Below are positions 17,677 through 26,760 of a DNA stretch of 64,000 nucleotides, piece by piece. Made by a program: the position numbers and the translations under genes. Position 1 is the first letter of the stretch, and every line of letters starts with the position of its first letter. The notes beneath the pieces were generated by a model. It did not search any database. It was given only the letters and a program-made list of their open reading frames with translations, and was not told the origin of the DNA. The stretch is from JAVVHH01 sp965276815. Its GTDB lineage: Bacteria > Pseudomonadota > Alphaproteobacteria > Acetobacterales > Acetobacteraceae. The stretch is taken from NCBI GenBank assembly GCA_965276815.1, contig CBDIBE010000008.1, forward strand, positions 434,001 to 498,000. Direction: 5' to 3'.

Positions 17677-18567
17677 CTAACCCAGCTCGGTCCCGGCCAG
17701 CCGCTCGGAGAATTTCGCCGCCGCGGTATGATCCTGGCCGGGACCCAGCGTGGCCTGCGCCGCCGCCCATAGCTCGCGCACCAGCGCGGCCACCGGCGCC
17801 GGCGTTCCGGTCTCGCGGGCCACGCCCATCGCGATTCCAAGATCCTTGACCATCAGGTCCAACCCGAAACCGGCGTCGAACGAGCGCGACAGCACGAATT
17901 GCTTGAACTTGCGCTGGCTGCTGTTGGTCATGCCGGAAGAGGCGTTCAGCACGTCAACCATGACCGCGGGGTCGAGGCCGAAGCGCTGGCCGATCAGCAG
18001 CGCCTCGATCCCCAACATGAACCCGCCGGCGCTGACCAGATTGTTGAGCGCCTTCATCGCATGCGCCGAGCCGACCGGGCCGGTGCGCGTGATGGAAGAG
18101 CCCATACTGCGCAATAACGGCTCCGCCTTGTCAATAGCGGCGGGGTCGCCGCCGACCATGATGGCCAGATCCCCAGTCCGCGCCCGCGCCACCCCGCCGG
18201 ACACCGGCGCGTCGATCAGCAAGCCGCCCGCCGCGGCAACGCGAGCGGCTAGCGCCTGCGTTTCGGACGGCACGCCGCTGCTCATCTCAACGATCACGGT
18301 GCCTGGCTGCAACCCGGCCAGCACCCCCTCGGCCCCGTCCAACACCGCGGCGACGATCCCGCTCGTCGGCAGCATCGTCACGATCAAGTCCGAGTTGTGC
18401 GCCAATTCGGCGCCCGAGCCGGCCCACGCAGCGCCCAATTCGGCGGCTACCGCACCCGCACGCTGGGCATCCTTGTCGAGCAGCGACAATTCGAAGCCGC
18501 CGCTCGCGACCCGCCCGGCCATCGGCCGCCCCATCGCGCCGATCCCGACGAAACCAATCCGCGCCAT
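17677..18567 (-). CDS. NAD(P)-dependent beta-hydroxyacid dehydrogenase (HIBADH family)
   Basis: 296 residues. The N-terminal Rossmann motif IGFVGIGAMGRPMAGRV matches the family signature. DAPVSGG near residue 120 binds substrate. The catalytic lysine lies in MKALNNLVSAGGFML near 170. Members reduce tartronate semialdehyde, oxidise 3-hydroxyisobutyrate or 6-phosphogluconate-like acids, or act as imine reductases. The exact substrate is not decided by sequence. It is divergent from the neighbouring alpha/beta hydrolase by 55 bp. Confidence 0.92.
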   Translation of the reverse strand: MARIGFVGIGAMGRPMAGRVASGGFELSLLDKDAQRAGAVAAELGAAWAGSGAELAHNSDLIVTMLPTSGIVAAVLDGAEGVLAGLQPGTVIVEMSSGVPSETQALAARVAAAGGLLIDAPVSGGVARARTGDLAIMVGGDPAAIDKAEPLLRSMGSSITRTGPVGSAHAMKALNNLVSAGGFMLGIEALLIGQRFGLDPAVMVDVLNASSGMTNSSQRKFKQFVLSRSFDAGFGLDLMVKDLGIAMGVARETGTPAPVAALVRELWAAAQATLGPGQDHTAAAKFSERLAGTELG

Positions 18568-18622
18568 GGCATCCCTTCCGGCAACGTTTCTTTAATCCTC
18601 ATAGTGTTATACTATCGGCCAG

Positions 18623-19489
18623 ATGCAAACATTGTGGCGCGGCATGGACCAGGCTCGCCTGGACCGCGAGTATGATGCTCGGGCGACCGTCCCCGATTTC
18701 GCGGTCGAGGCGCGTCGTTATGCCGAGCTGTCAGCCCAGGCCCGCGTCGCCCTGCCGATGCAGCCGGACCTCATGTTCGACGCCGAATCCGGCTGCGCCC
18801 TGGACTGGTTTGTGGGCGCGCCAGGCGGCCCGGTGCTCCTCTGGATTCATGGCGGATTCTGGCGTGCCCTCGCGAAATCCGACCAGAGCCTGGTTGCGCC
18901 CGGCCTGGTCGCCGCCGGCGCACATGTTGCCGTCATGGATTACAGCCTGGCGCCGGCCGCCTCGCTAGACACCATGGTCCATCAAGCGCGCTTGGCCCTC
19001 GCCTTCGTCGCCGCCCACGCTCGCGAGCATGGCGCCGACCCGGCGCGCCTGTTCGCCGGCGGCCACTCGGCCGGCGGACAGCTCGTCGGCATGCTCCTCG
19101 CACCGGATTGGCAGCAACAATACGACCTGCCGGCGGACGCGCTGCGCGGCGGCGTCGTGGTCTCCGGCCTCTTCGATCTCGAGCCGGTCCGGCTGAGCTA
19201 CGTCAACCAATGGCTGCAGCTCGGCGCGGAAGCCGCGCACCGGCTGAGCCCGCTGCATCACATTCCGCCACAAGGCCCGGCGCCGCGACTGCTCGCCACG
19301 TGCGGCGGCCGGGAAACCGCCGAGTTCCGGCGTCAGACCGAGGAATACGCAGCCGCCTGGCGTGCGGCCGGGCACTCGGCGCAGATCGCGCCGCAGCCAG
19401 CGCGGCATCACTTCGACATCGTGGTCGCGCTCGGAGACGCGGCGGACCCGCTCTGCCGCGAAGCTGCAGCTTTCATGGAGACGGATTAA
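18623..19489 (+). CDS. Alpha/beta hydrolase, kynurenine-formamidase-like
   Basis: 288 residues. IHGGFWRALAKSDQ is the oxyanion HGGxW motif and GGHSAGGQLVGML near residue 138 carries the nucleophile Ser. The probable acid and base are in TCGGRET and ARHHFDIV. The MDQARLDREYDARATVPDF N-terminus is typical of esterases annotated as arylformamidase-like. The family usually begins at that internal ATG (18644), so the first seven residues may be untranslated. It ends in a TAATG overlap with the SPFH gene. Function beyond esterase is inferred. Confidence 0.85.
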   Translation: MQTLWRGMDQARLDREYDARATVPDFAVEARRYAELSAQARVALPMQPDLMFDAESGCALDWFVGAPGGPVLLWIHGGFWRALAKSDQSLVAPGLVAAGAHVAVMDYSLAPAASLDTMVHQARLALAFVAAHAREHGADPARLFAGGHSAGGQLVGMLLAPDWQQQYDLPADALRGGVVVSGLFDLEPVRLSYVNQWLQLGAEAAHRLSPLHHIPPQGPAPRLLATCGGRETAEFRRQTEEYAAAWRAAGHSAQIAPQPARHHFDIVVALGDAADPLCREAAAFMETD

Positions 19490-20415
19490 TGGCGTTTTTG
19501 ATTGTCCTCGGCATTCTGGCGCTCTTCGCGATCATCGCCGTCGCGCGGACGGTCCGCACCGTGCCGCAAGGCCAGGTTTGGACCGTCGAGCGTTTCGGCG
19601 CCTACACCCGCATGCTGTCGCCCGGCCTCAACTTGCTGATGCCCTTCGTCGAGCGAGTCGGCCACAAGATGAACGTGCAGGAAATCGTCCAAGACATCCC
19701 AGAACAGGCGGTCATCACCCGCGACAACGCGGCGGTGATCGTGGACGGCATCATGTACTACCGCGTCCTCGACCCGGTGAAGGCCGCCTATGGCGCGCAG
19801 AACCTCGTCCAGGCGCTGACCGCCATCTCGATGACCAATATCCGCAGCGTGATCGGCGCACTCGACCTCGACGGTGCGCTCTCCGGGCGCGAGGAGATCA
19901 ACACCAAGCTGCTGCTCACCCTCGACCACGCGACCGCGCCCTGGGGCGTCAAGGTGAGCCGAGTCGAGCTGCGCAAGATCGAGCCACCGGCCAACCTGGT
20001 CGCCGCCATGAACCTGCAAATGACCGCTGAGCGCGAACGACGCGCCACCGTCGCCCGCGCGATGGGCGAGCGCGAGGCGGCGGTCGCCCGGGCCGAGGGC
20101 GCCAAGCAGGCGACGGTGCTGGAAGCGGAAGCCCGGCTCGAAGCCGCGACCAAGGACGCGGCCGCGCGCGTGCGCCTCGCCGACGCGGAAGCCACCGCCA
20201 CCCGGGCTGTCGCCGAAGCGGCGGCCGGTGCCGGCGCCGAGGCGCTGCGCTACTTCATCGCGCAGAAATACGTGGACGCCGTCGGCCGCCTCGCCGCTAA
20301 CCCGAGCGGGCGCACGCTGGTCATCCCCCTCGAGACCAGCGCGCTGGCCGGCGGCATCGCCCAGGCGGTCACGGCGATGCAGCTTGGTGACAGCCGGCCG
20401 CCAGCCGGGTCATGA
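19489..20415 (+). CDS. SPFH/Band 7 membrane protein (QmcA-like)
   Basis: 308 residues with one N-terminal membrane helix (MAFLIVLGILALFAIIAVA). A Band 7/SPFH domain follows (VERFGAYTRMLSPGLNLLMPFVERV, QDIPEQAVITRDNAAVIVDG). A long Ala/Glu/Arg-rich coiled coil (RATVARAMGEREAAVARAEG, about residues 180-250) then allows ring assembly. Such proteins form microdomain scaffolds in the inner membrane, affecting protease access and lipid order. The start overlaps the preceding stop by one base, and the end overlaps nfeD by 4 bp. SPFH-NfeD pairing is a conserved functional unit. Confidence 0.93.
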   Translation: MAFLIVLGILALFAIIAVARTVRTVPQGQVWTVERFGAYTRMLSPGLNLLMPFVERVGHKMNVQEIVQDIPEQAVITRDNAAVIVDGIMYYRVLDPVKAAYGAQNLVQALTAISMTNIRSVIGALDLDGALSGREEINTKLLLTLDHATAPWGVKVSRVELRKIEPPANLVAAMNLQMTAERERRATVARAMGEREAAVARAEGAKQATVLEAEARLEAATKDAAARVRLADAEATATRAVAEAAAGAGAEALRYFIAQKYVDAVGRLAANPSGRTLVIPLETSALAGGIAQAVTAMQLGDSRPPAGS

Positions 20416-20843
20416 CAGCGGCGGCGATCTGGCTGGTCGCTGGCATCGTGCTCGGCGCCGCCGAGATGATCGCGCCCGGTGTGTTCTTGCTCTGGATCGG
20501 CCTAGCCGCGGTCGGCACCGGCGCGCTCACCGAGGCACTCGGCCTGGACTGGCAGTGGCAGCTCGGCAGCTTCGTCATCCTGGTGGCGGTCCTGATCGGC
20601 CTGGCTGCTTGGCGCGTCCGCCGGCGCGTGCCGCCGGACGTCGTCAACGCGCCCACCGCCGGGCTGATCGGCGCGAGCTGCTACGCGCTGGCGTTTCATG
20701 CCGGTGAAGGGCGGGTCAGCCTGCGCGACGGCACCTGGCCGGCCCGCATCGCCGACGCGTCAGCCCCGGTCGCGGGCGAGGTGCTGCGCGTCGTCGGCCT
20801 CGATGGGACAACGCTGCTGGTCGCCCGCTCACCCTCGCCGTGA
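20412..20843 (+). CDS. NfeD family membrane protein
   Basis: 143 residues with three to four membrane helices (AIWLVAGIVLGAAEMIAPGVFLLWIG starts the family signature) and a C-terminal OB-fold domain (GEGRVSLRDGTWPARI...VAGEVLRVVGLDGTTLLV). NfeD proteins, YbbJ in Escherichia coli, partner SPFH proteins. The ATGA overlap with the upstream SPFH gene and matching strand make cotranslation very likely. The 3' end overlaps the convergent YoaK gene by 15 bp. Confidence 0.92.
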   Translation: MTAAAIWLVAGIVLGAAEMIAPGVFLLWIGLAAVGTGALTEALGLDWQWQLGSFVILVAVLIGLAAWRVRRRVPPDVVNAPTAGLIGASCYALAFHAGEGRVSLRDGTWPARIADASAPVAGEVLRVVGLDGTTLLVARSPSP

Positions 20844-21554
20844 ACGGGCGAGCGCCATGAGTAGAACGATCGCGACGGTCACTAAAGGGAGCGCGGTCAG
20901 CGCGATCGGAGGCAGGACGCGCCCTCGAGCATCCAGGAAGCCGGTCGCAGCGGCACCCAAGATGTAGGCGGCAATGGCGATCAACGGCCAGCGTATCTGC
21001 TGCCGCGCCGATCCCAGCTCATGCTCTTGGGGCAAGGTGCGCCCGACCACACCTGAGACGAGTCTGGTGAGCGTGCCGGTGAAAAAGGTGGTGGAGATCC
21101 CCGCCAGGTCGATCGCGTTCGCCGCCGCGGTTTGCAAGCCCATGGCGATTGCCGCGAGCCCGATCAGCCCGTAACGCGCAAAATCCGTGTGCGCGCCGCC
21201 GGCCCAGATCCAGGCCGCCGAGAAGGCCAGCAAGACAACCAACTCCGTGCCCAGCGTGCGAACGACGCCGTTCGACAATCCGGCGCTCTGCCGCCGTAAC
21301 AGTGTGAACCCGCCGAGCAGGCCGAGCAGGAAGCCGACGAGAGCCATCAAGTTGCTCGCAATGCCGACCAGGTTGCCTTGGCCCAGCTTCATTCCGAGCA
21401 GGGCGGTGTTGCCGGTCATCGCCGAGGTGAAGACCTCGCCGAACTCTTGGTAACTCAAAATATCCATGCAGCCCGAGCCGAAGCTGAGCAGCGCGAGCTC
21501 AGTGCCGGCGAAGGCGGGCCCAAAACGTTTGGGCGTGCCCGCCTTGGCCGACAC
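20829..21554 (-). CDS. YoaK family membrane protein (DUF1275)
   Basis: 241 residues with about six membrane helices. LSFGSGCMDILSYQEFGEVFTSAMTGNTALLGM is the family's N-terminal signature, and NAIDLAGISTTFFTGTLTRL repeats the same theme in the second half. Function is unknown; a transporter has been suggested for the family. The start is GTG 21554. It is convergent with nfeD and divergent from nothing close: the next gene upstream, DUF2934, is on the same strand 9 bp away. Confidence 0.88.
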   Translation of the reverse strand: MSAKAGTPKRFGPAFAGTELALLSFGSGCMDILSYQEFGEVFTSAMTGNTALLGMKLGQGNLVGIASNLMALVGFLLGLLGGFTLLRRQSAGLSNGVVRTLGTELVVLLAFSAAWIWAGGAHTDFARYGLIGLAAIAMGLQTAAANAIDLAGISTTFFTGTLTRLVSGVVGRTLPQEHELGSARQQIRWPLIAIAAYILGAAATGFLDARGRVLPPIALTALPLVTVAIVLLMALARSRRG

Positions 21555-21563
21555 CTTGGCGCG

Positions 21564-21731
21564 CTAGAGTGGCGGCGTGTGGGTCATCTCGGGCCGGTTT
21601 GGGTCATTCTCTTCGGCGATGAATTGCTCGGCCCGGAACCAATACTCGTGCTCGCGCCCCTCGGGCTTGCCATCTGCTTCCCAAAGCGAATGGGCGCGCT
21701 CGCGGATGAGCTGGTCGCGGTCTTGATCCAT
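21564..21731 (-). CDS. DUF2934 family small protein
   Basis: 55 residues: MDQDRDQLIRERAHSLWEA, then DGKPEGREHEYWFRAEQFIAE. It matches the short DUF2934 family (RxRAxxLWexxGrPeGrdxehWxxAE), which is widespread in alphaproteobacteria and of unknown function. The start ATG is at 21731, with AGAAAGGGAAAGCAGTC upstream. It follows soxG by 45 bp on the same strand, so it may be read through from the sarcosine oxidase operon. Confidence 0.85.
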   Translation of the reverse strand: MDQDRDQLIRERAHSLWEADGKPEGREHEYWFRAEQFIAEENDPNRPEMTHTPPL

Positions 21732-21776
21732 GACTGCTTTCCCTTTCTAAAGCTCGCCTGGCAGGTCACCAGCCGG

Positions 21777-22241
21777 TTAGTGGAGCGCGCGCAGGAAACT
21801 GCCACGATATGAGGTGGCGCAGGACAGCTCATAAGTCGGCGCGTCGTCGGTTTGGCACACGAGCACCGTCAGGAGCGCGACCACCGTCTGTACACACCGG
21901 CCAGGCTGCAGCGCCCGCAGATCGGTCGGCAGTAGGCCGCGCAGCCGAGTCCGCGCCTCCGGTCCGGTAAGCCGCACGGCGGTCCGCGCGTCCGAAAGAT
22001 CGAACACCCCAGCCACGCTGCCCAGCGCGCCCTCCAGCTCCGCGAACAGCCCGGCGCCGTCGCGCATCGCCATCAGCTGATGCGGCGCGGTACGGGCCAG
22101 GACACCACCCTCCGCACGGGCGAACGCGCCCATTTCGGGCAGCTTCAGGCCGAACCGCTCGTCCAGCACGGCGGCGAGCGCGCGCTCCTTCCCGCGCCGC
22201 GGCGCGATCAGCGCGCTCGTGCGCTCCTTCAGCTCAACCAC
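21777..22241 (-). CDS. soxG: Sarcosine oxidase gamma subunit
   Basis: 154 residues, the smallest-conserved subunit of heterotetrameric sarcosine oxidase. It resembles a partial aminomethyltransferase-like fold and is needed for assembly. Recognisable stretches are VELKERTSALI at the start and HQLMAMRDG, FDLSDARTAVRLTGPEARTRL and LPTDLRALQPGRC. The GTG start at 22241 overlaps the soxA stop by 8 bp, and its position at the end of soxB-D-A matches the canonical order. Sequence alone would be weak; the operon makes the call firm. Confidence 0.92.
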   Translation of the reverse strand: MVELKERTSALIAPRRGKERALAAVLDERFGLKLPEMGAFARAEGGVLARTAPHQLMAMRDGAGLFAELEGALGSVAGVFDLSDARTAVRLTGPEARTRLRGLLPTDLRALQPGRCVQTVVALLTVLVCQTDDAPTYELSCATSYRGSFLRALH

Positions 22242-25209
22242 GCAGCCGCACTCCCTCGGGGTCCACAAAGCAGGGCGGGACGACCTCGACGACCGTATCG
22301 CCGTTGCGCACCGGGTCATAGGCGCGGACCCGCTCGCCATGCCGCGCCGGTCCGCCGGCCAGGAAGCCGAGCCCGATCCAGCTCCCCAGCATCGACGAAT
22401 AGGCAACCGAGCTCATCCAGCCCTCATCATGCTCGATCGTCTCCGGCACCCCCAGCTTGAGGAAGTGCGCCCCGGCAGCGAGGCGCTGCGACTTGTCCAC
22501 CGGGCGCAGGCCGACGAGCGCGGGCCGACCCGGCGCCAGCAGCGCCGCGCGGCGGGCCATGGCGCGGCCAATAAAGTCCTTCTTCGTCGACATCATCCGC
22601 CCGAGGCCAAGGTCGGCCGCCGTGGTCTGCCCATTCAGCTCGCCGCCCGCCGGGTGCCCCTTCTCGATCCGCATGACCGACATCGCCTCGAGCCCGTACG
22701 GAACGGCGCCAGCGGCCGCGATCTTGCGGGCCAGCGCATCGCCATGCCGGGCCGGCACCGCGACCTCGTAGGCAAGCTCGCCGGAGAACGAGATCCGGAA
22801 CACGCGGCCCGGCACGCCCAGAATTGTGACGGCGTTGCAGCCCATATAGGGCAGCGCCGCGTCCGATACGTCCGTCTCGACCACCGAGGCCAGCACCGAA
22901 CGCGCCTGCGGCCCCGCGATCGCGAATTGCGCCCATTGATCGGTCACCGAGGTGAACTGGACGTCCAACTCCGGCCACAGCACCTGATGCGCGAACTCCA
23001 AATGCGACATGACCGGCCCGGCATTCGCCGTGGTCGTCGTCATCACCCAGCGATCCTCGCCGAGCCGCGCCGTGGTGCCGTCGTCGAAGGCGAACCCGTC
23101 CTCGCGCAGCATCAGCCCGTAGCGGACCCGGCCGGGCTTCAGGGTCGAGAAGGTGTTGATATAGAGCCGATCGAGGAACGTCCCCACATCCGCGCCGGTG
23201 AGCTCGATCTTGCCCAGCGTGGACACGTCGCAGACGCCAGCGCCGGCGCGGATCGCCCGCACCTCCCGCTCGCAGGCGGCAAACCAGTCCTCGCCCTTTT
23301 GCGGGAAATAGGCGGCGCGCATCCAGACGCCGCTCTCGTTGAACGCGGCCCCTTGCTCCTCGGCCCAGGCATGCCCGGGCGTGAGCCGGGTCGGGCGATA
23401 GTCGCGCCCGCGATGGTGCCCGGCGAGCGCGCCGATCGTCACCGGCGTGTGCGGCGGCCGGAAAGTCGTCGTGCCGGTCTCGGCGATGCTGGCGCCCGTC
23501 AGCTCGGCCATGATCGCCAGCCCGTTGACGTTGGCGAGCTTGCCCTGATCCGTCGCCATGCCGAGCGTGGTGTAGCGCTTGAGGTGCTCGACGCCGCGGA
23601 ACCCTTCGCGGAACGCGATCGCCACATCGGCCGCGGTGACGTCGTGCTGGAAATCGACGAACGCCTTGCCCTTGGTGCCGCGCATCAGCCAGACCGGCGG
23701 GTTCGGCTCACCCTCCTGCCGGTTGCGCGGTGGCGAGACCGCCGGCGCAAAGCCGCACTCGGCCGCAGCCGCCGCACCGCGCCCCGCGCCATCGTCCAGC
23801 GACGCCTGCAACCCGAACCGTCCTGCCGCGGCGCCCGCCACGCTCATGCCCGGTGGCACGCTGTCCGGCACGAAGGCGTTGAGCTCCGGCGACCATATGG
23901 GCTTCGCCCCCAAATGGCAGGTCAAACCCAGGGCCGGGTTCCAGCCGCCCGCCATGGCCAGCAGATCGGCGCGGATCCGGTGCGAGCGCCCGGTCCGGTC
24001 GGCCACGCGTACCCAGCGCAGCTCGAGCCGGCCGACCGTCCCGGCGATCCTGCCGCCAAGGACCAGCTCCGCGCCGATCTGCCTTGCAAGCTGGGTCTGC
24101 GCTGGCGAGACACCCATCCGCCGGTCCACCACGGCGGCCACGTCGATCCCGGCCTGATGCAGATCCGACACGGTCCGCCAGCCATCGTCGCCGCTCGTCA
24201 CCACCACCGCCCGGCGACCCGGCGCCACCGCGAACCGGTTCACATAGGTCCGCACCGCCCCCGCCAGCATCACGCCCGGCAGGTCGTTGCCTGGGAACAC
24301 CAAAGGCCGCTCGACCGCTCCCGCGGCCAGAACGCAGCGCTTGGCGACGATCTTCCAGTAGCGCTGCCGCGGCTCATTCGGCGCCGGATTTGCGCGATGG
24401 TCGGTCAGCCGCTCGATGGCGCCGTACGTCCCGCCGTCATAGGCGCCGAACACCGTGGTCCGGCTGAGGATCTCGCAGTCCAGGCTCGCCAGTTCCGCGA
24501 TGGCGTCCGCCGCCCATTGCGCGGCCGCCTTGTCCGCGACCCCGCCGGTCTCCGCGAGCAACCGCCCGCCTGGGCGGGCATCCTCGTCGCAAAGCACGAC
24601 ATGCGCCCCAGCCCGCGCCGCCGCCAGCGCCGCCGCCAGCCCGGCCGGGCCGGCGCCGATCACGAGCACATCCGTGTGCAGGAAGCCCCGGTCATAAATG
24701 TCCGGATCCGGCTCCAGCGCTGCGCGCCCCAGGCCGGCAGCCCGGCGGATCAGCGGCTCATACACGCGCTCCCAGAACGCGGCCGGCCACATGAACGTCT
24801 TGTAGTAGAACCCGGCGTGCAGCACCGGCGACGCCAGCCCGTTCACCGACGCCAGATCGTAGCGCAGCGAGGGAAACCGGTTCTGGCTGCTCGCCTCGAG
24901 CCCGGCATACAATTCGGCCATCGTCGCCGGGCTGTTCGGCTCGCGGCGCGCGCCGGTCCGCAACTCCATCAGCGCGTTCGGCTCCTCGGGGCCGGACGCC
25001 ACGAGACCGCGCGGGCGATGATATTTGAACGAGCGGCCGAGCAGCCGCACGCCGTTGGCCAGCAGCGCCGAGGCCAAAGTGTCGCCTGCAAAGCCGCTAT
25101 ACGGAAGGCCGTCGAAGGTGAACGGCAGCGTCTGCGACCGGTCGACCAACCCGCCCACCGGCAGCCGGCGCGTCTGCCCATAGGACGCGGAGGTGAAAGC
25201 GAGGCTCAT
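22234..25209 (-). CDS. soxA: Sarcosine oxidase alpha subunit
   Basis: 991 residues. The N-terminal half has a 2Fe-2S-ferredoxin-like region without the cluster cysteines, then an NAD+-binding flavoprotein domain (VLVIGAGPAGLAAALAAARAG near residue 170). The C-terminal half is a GCV-T/aminomethyltransferase-like domain that binds tetrahydrofolate (FNESGVWMRAAYF, GVCDVSTLGKIEL, SFSGELAYEVAVP). The enzyme oxidatively demethylates sarcosine to glycine, passing the C1 unit to folate and producing H2O2. The start ATG 25209 overlaps soxD by 4 bp; upstream in-frame codons belong to soxD. Confidence 0.97.
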   Translation of the reverse strand: MSLAFTSASYGQTRRLPVGGLVDRSQTLPFTFDGLPYSGFAGDTLASALLANGVRLLGRSFKYHRPRGLVASGPEEPNALMELRTGARREPNSPATMAELYAGLEASSQNRFPSLRYDLASVNGLASPVLHAGFYYKTFMWPAAFWERVYEPLIRRAAGLGRAALEPDPDIYDRGFLHTDVLVIGAGPAGLAAALAAARAGAHVVLCDEDARPGGRLLAETGGVADKAAAQWAADAIAELASLDCEILSRTTVFGAYDGGTYGAIERLTDHRANPAPNEPRQRYWKIVAKRCVLAAGAVERPLVFPGNDLPGVMLAGAVRTYVNRFAVAPGRRAVVVTSGDDGWRTVSDLHQAGIDVAAVVDRRMGVSPAQTQLARQIGAELVLGGRIAGTVGRLELRWVRVADRTGRSHRIRADLLAMAGGWNPALGLTCHLGAKPIWSPELNAFVPDSVPPGMSVAGAAAGRFGLQASLDDGAGRGAAAAAECGFAPAVSPPRNRQEGEPNPPVWLMRGTKGKAFVDFQHDVTAADVAIAFREGFRGVEHLKRYTTLGMATDQGKLANVNGLAIMAELTGASIAETGTTTFRPPHTPVTIGALAGHHRGRDYRPTRLTPGHAWAEEQGAAFNESGVWMRAAYFPQKGEDWFAACEREVRAIRAGAGVCDVSTLGKIELTGADVGTFLDRLYINTFSTLKPGRVRYGLMLREDGFAFDDGTTARLGEDRWVMTTTTANAGPVMSHLEFAHQVLWPELDVQFTSVTDQWAQFAIAGPQARSVLASVVETDVSDAALPYMGCNAVTILGVPGRVFRISFSGELAYEVAVPARHGDALARKIAAAGAVPYGLEAMSVMRIEKGHPAGGELNGQTTAADLGLGRMMSTKKDFIGRAMARRAALLAPGRPALVGLRPVDKSQRLAAGAHFLKLGVPETIEHDEGWMSSVAYSSMLGSWIGLGFLAGGPARHGERVRAYDPVRNGDTVVEVVPPCFVDPEGVRLRG

Positions 25210-25451
25210 GCGTCCACCGCGCCCGAAATCGCGTGCGTTCGCGTGTTGCGCGTCACCACGATCCAGCGCCGGCAGCCGTGCGCATGCTGCCACAACTCGC
25301 GATGCGGCCCGGCCGGGTTTTCGCGCAAATGCACATACTCATTCCAAACCTCCAAGGGCGCGTCCGCCTCCGGCCGCGTCAGACCGCCGGCGCCGAGATA
25401 AGCGAACTCCTCGTGGCCTCGCTCGCCACAATGCGGACAGGGGATGCGCAT
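25206..25451 (-). CDS. soxD: Sarcosine oxidase delta subunit
   Basis: 81 residues. Zinc-binding CPHCGERGHEEF at residues 5-16 pairs with a later cysteine in HAHGCRRWIVV. WNEYVHLRENPAGPHRELWQH is the family core. This small subunit organises the tetramer. Its ATG at 25451 shares one base with the soxB stop (TGATG) and its stop overlaps soxA (ATGA), so the four genes are tightly coupled. Confidence 0.96.
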   Translation of the reverse strand: MRIPCPHCGERGHEEFAYLGAGGLTRPEADAPLEVWNEYVHLRENPAGPHRELWQHAHGCRRWIVVTRNTRTHAISGAVDA

Positions 25452-26701
25452 CAGTGCTTGTTCGGCTGCGCGCCGGACCCGGGCTCGTCGAGCACCGCGC
25501 CGGTCATGAAGCGGTCGAGCCGCATCGCCGAGTTCAGCTTGTGCGCCTGGCCGGTGGCGATCGTGTGCGCGAAGCACCAGCCGCTCGCCGGCGTCGCCTT
25601 GAACCCGCCATAGCACCAGCCCGCATTGAGGAAGAGCCCGTCGACTGACGTCCGATCGATGATCGGCGAGCCATCCATCGACATATCCATGACCCCGCCC
25701 CAGTTCCGCAGCACCCGCAAGCGCGAAAAACTCGGGAACAGCGCCACGCAGGACTCCATCACGTCTTCCACCAGCGGCAGGCCGCCGCGCTGCGCGTATG
25801 AATTGTAGCCGTCGATGTCGCCGCCGAAGACGAGGCCGCCCTTGTCGGACTGGCTCACATAGAAATGCCCGGCCCCGAAGGTCACCACCGTGTCGAGCAC
25901 CGGCTTGATCCCTTCGCTGACAAACGCTTGCAGCACATGGCTCTCGATCGGCAGCCGCAACCCGGCCATGCTGGCGACCCGCGTCGTGTTGCCCGCCACC
26001 GCCAGCCCGACCTTCCCCGCGCCGATCGTGCCGCGTGTCGTCTCGGCTCCGATGATCCTGCCGTTGCTCACTCTGAGCCCGGTCACCTCGCAGTTCTGGA
26101 TGATGTCGACGCCGCGCTGGTCGGCCCCGCGCGCGAACCCCCAGACGACCGCATCGTGCCGCGCCGTGCCGCCACGCCGCTGCAGCAGCCCGCCTTTGAT
26201 CGGGAAACGTGCGTCGTCGAAGTTCAGGCCGGGAACCATCTGCCGCACCGCATCCGCGTCCAGCAGTTCCGCATCGACGCCGTGCAGGCGCATCGAATTG
26301 CCGCGCCGTGCCGCCGAATCGCGCGCCGCATCCGTGCTGAACAGGTTCAGCACGCCGCGCTGGCTGACCATGCAGTTGTAGTTGAGGTCTTGCTCCAGCC
26401 CCTCCCAAAGCTGCATCGAGTGCTCGTAGAACGCCTCGTTGCCCGGCAGCAGGTAGTTGGAGCGGATGATCGTGGTGTTGCGCCCGGCATTGCCGGAGCC
26501 GATCCAGCCCTTCTCCAGCACGGCGACATTGGTGATGCCGTGCACCTTGGCGAGATAATAGGCGGTTGCCAGCCCATGGCCGCCGCCGCCAATCACGAGC
26601 ACGTCGTATTCCGGCTTGGGCGCCGGGTCGCGCCAGGCCGGCGTCCAGCCCTCATTGTCGCGCAGCGCCTCCCGCACGAGGCGGGGGAAAGAGTAGGTCA
26701 T
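25451..26701 (-). CDS. soxB: Sarcosine oxidase beta subunit
   Basis: 416-residue FAD/FMN subunit of the DAO-like fold. The dinucleotide motif VLVIGGGGHGLATAYYLAKVHG starts near residue 34. The RHDAV motif (His about 182) probably carries the covalently bound FMN, as in characterised tetrameric enzymes. C-terminal GWCYGGFKATPASGWCFAHTIA is typical. It is the first gene of soxBDAG, with about 60 bp of upstream DNA. No glyA, folD, purU or serine deaminase gene lies in the flanks, unlike many sox operons. Confidence 0.97.
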   Translation of the reverse strand: MTYSFPRLVREALRDNEGWTPAWRDPAPKPEYDVLVIGGGGHGLATAYYLAKVHGITNVAVLEKGWIGSGNAGRNTTIIRSNYLLPGNEAFYEHSMQLWEGLEQDLNYNCMVSQRGVLNLFSTDAARDSAARRGNSMRLHGVDAELLDADAVRQMVPGLNFDDARFPIKGGLLQRRGGTARHDAVVWGFARGADQRGVDIIQNCEVTGLRVSNGRIIGAETTRGTIGAGKVGLAVAGNTTRVASMAGLRLPIESHVLQAFVSEGIKPVLDTVVTFGAGHFYVSQSDKGGLVFGGDIDGYNSYAQRGGLPLVEDVMESCVALFPSFSRLRVLRNWGGVMDMSMDGSPIIDRTSVDGLFLNAGWCYGGFKATPASGWCFAHTIATGQAHKLNSAMRLDRFMTGAVLDEPGSGAQPNKH

Positions 26702-26760
26702 CGGCGTCCCAGCTTTGTTCGCGGGCGAAGCCTAGTGTGGTTTTCCGCCTTCGGGAAGGA

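Noticed and set aside
22219..25401. Very long plus-strand open frame opposite soxA
   Set aside because: It is the antisense of a high-GC gene: the codon pattern is Arg/Pro/His-rich with no domain, and soxA on the other strand has clear FAD/NAD and GCV-T motifs.
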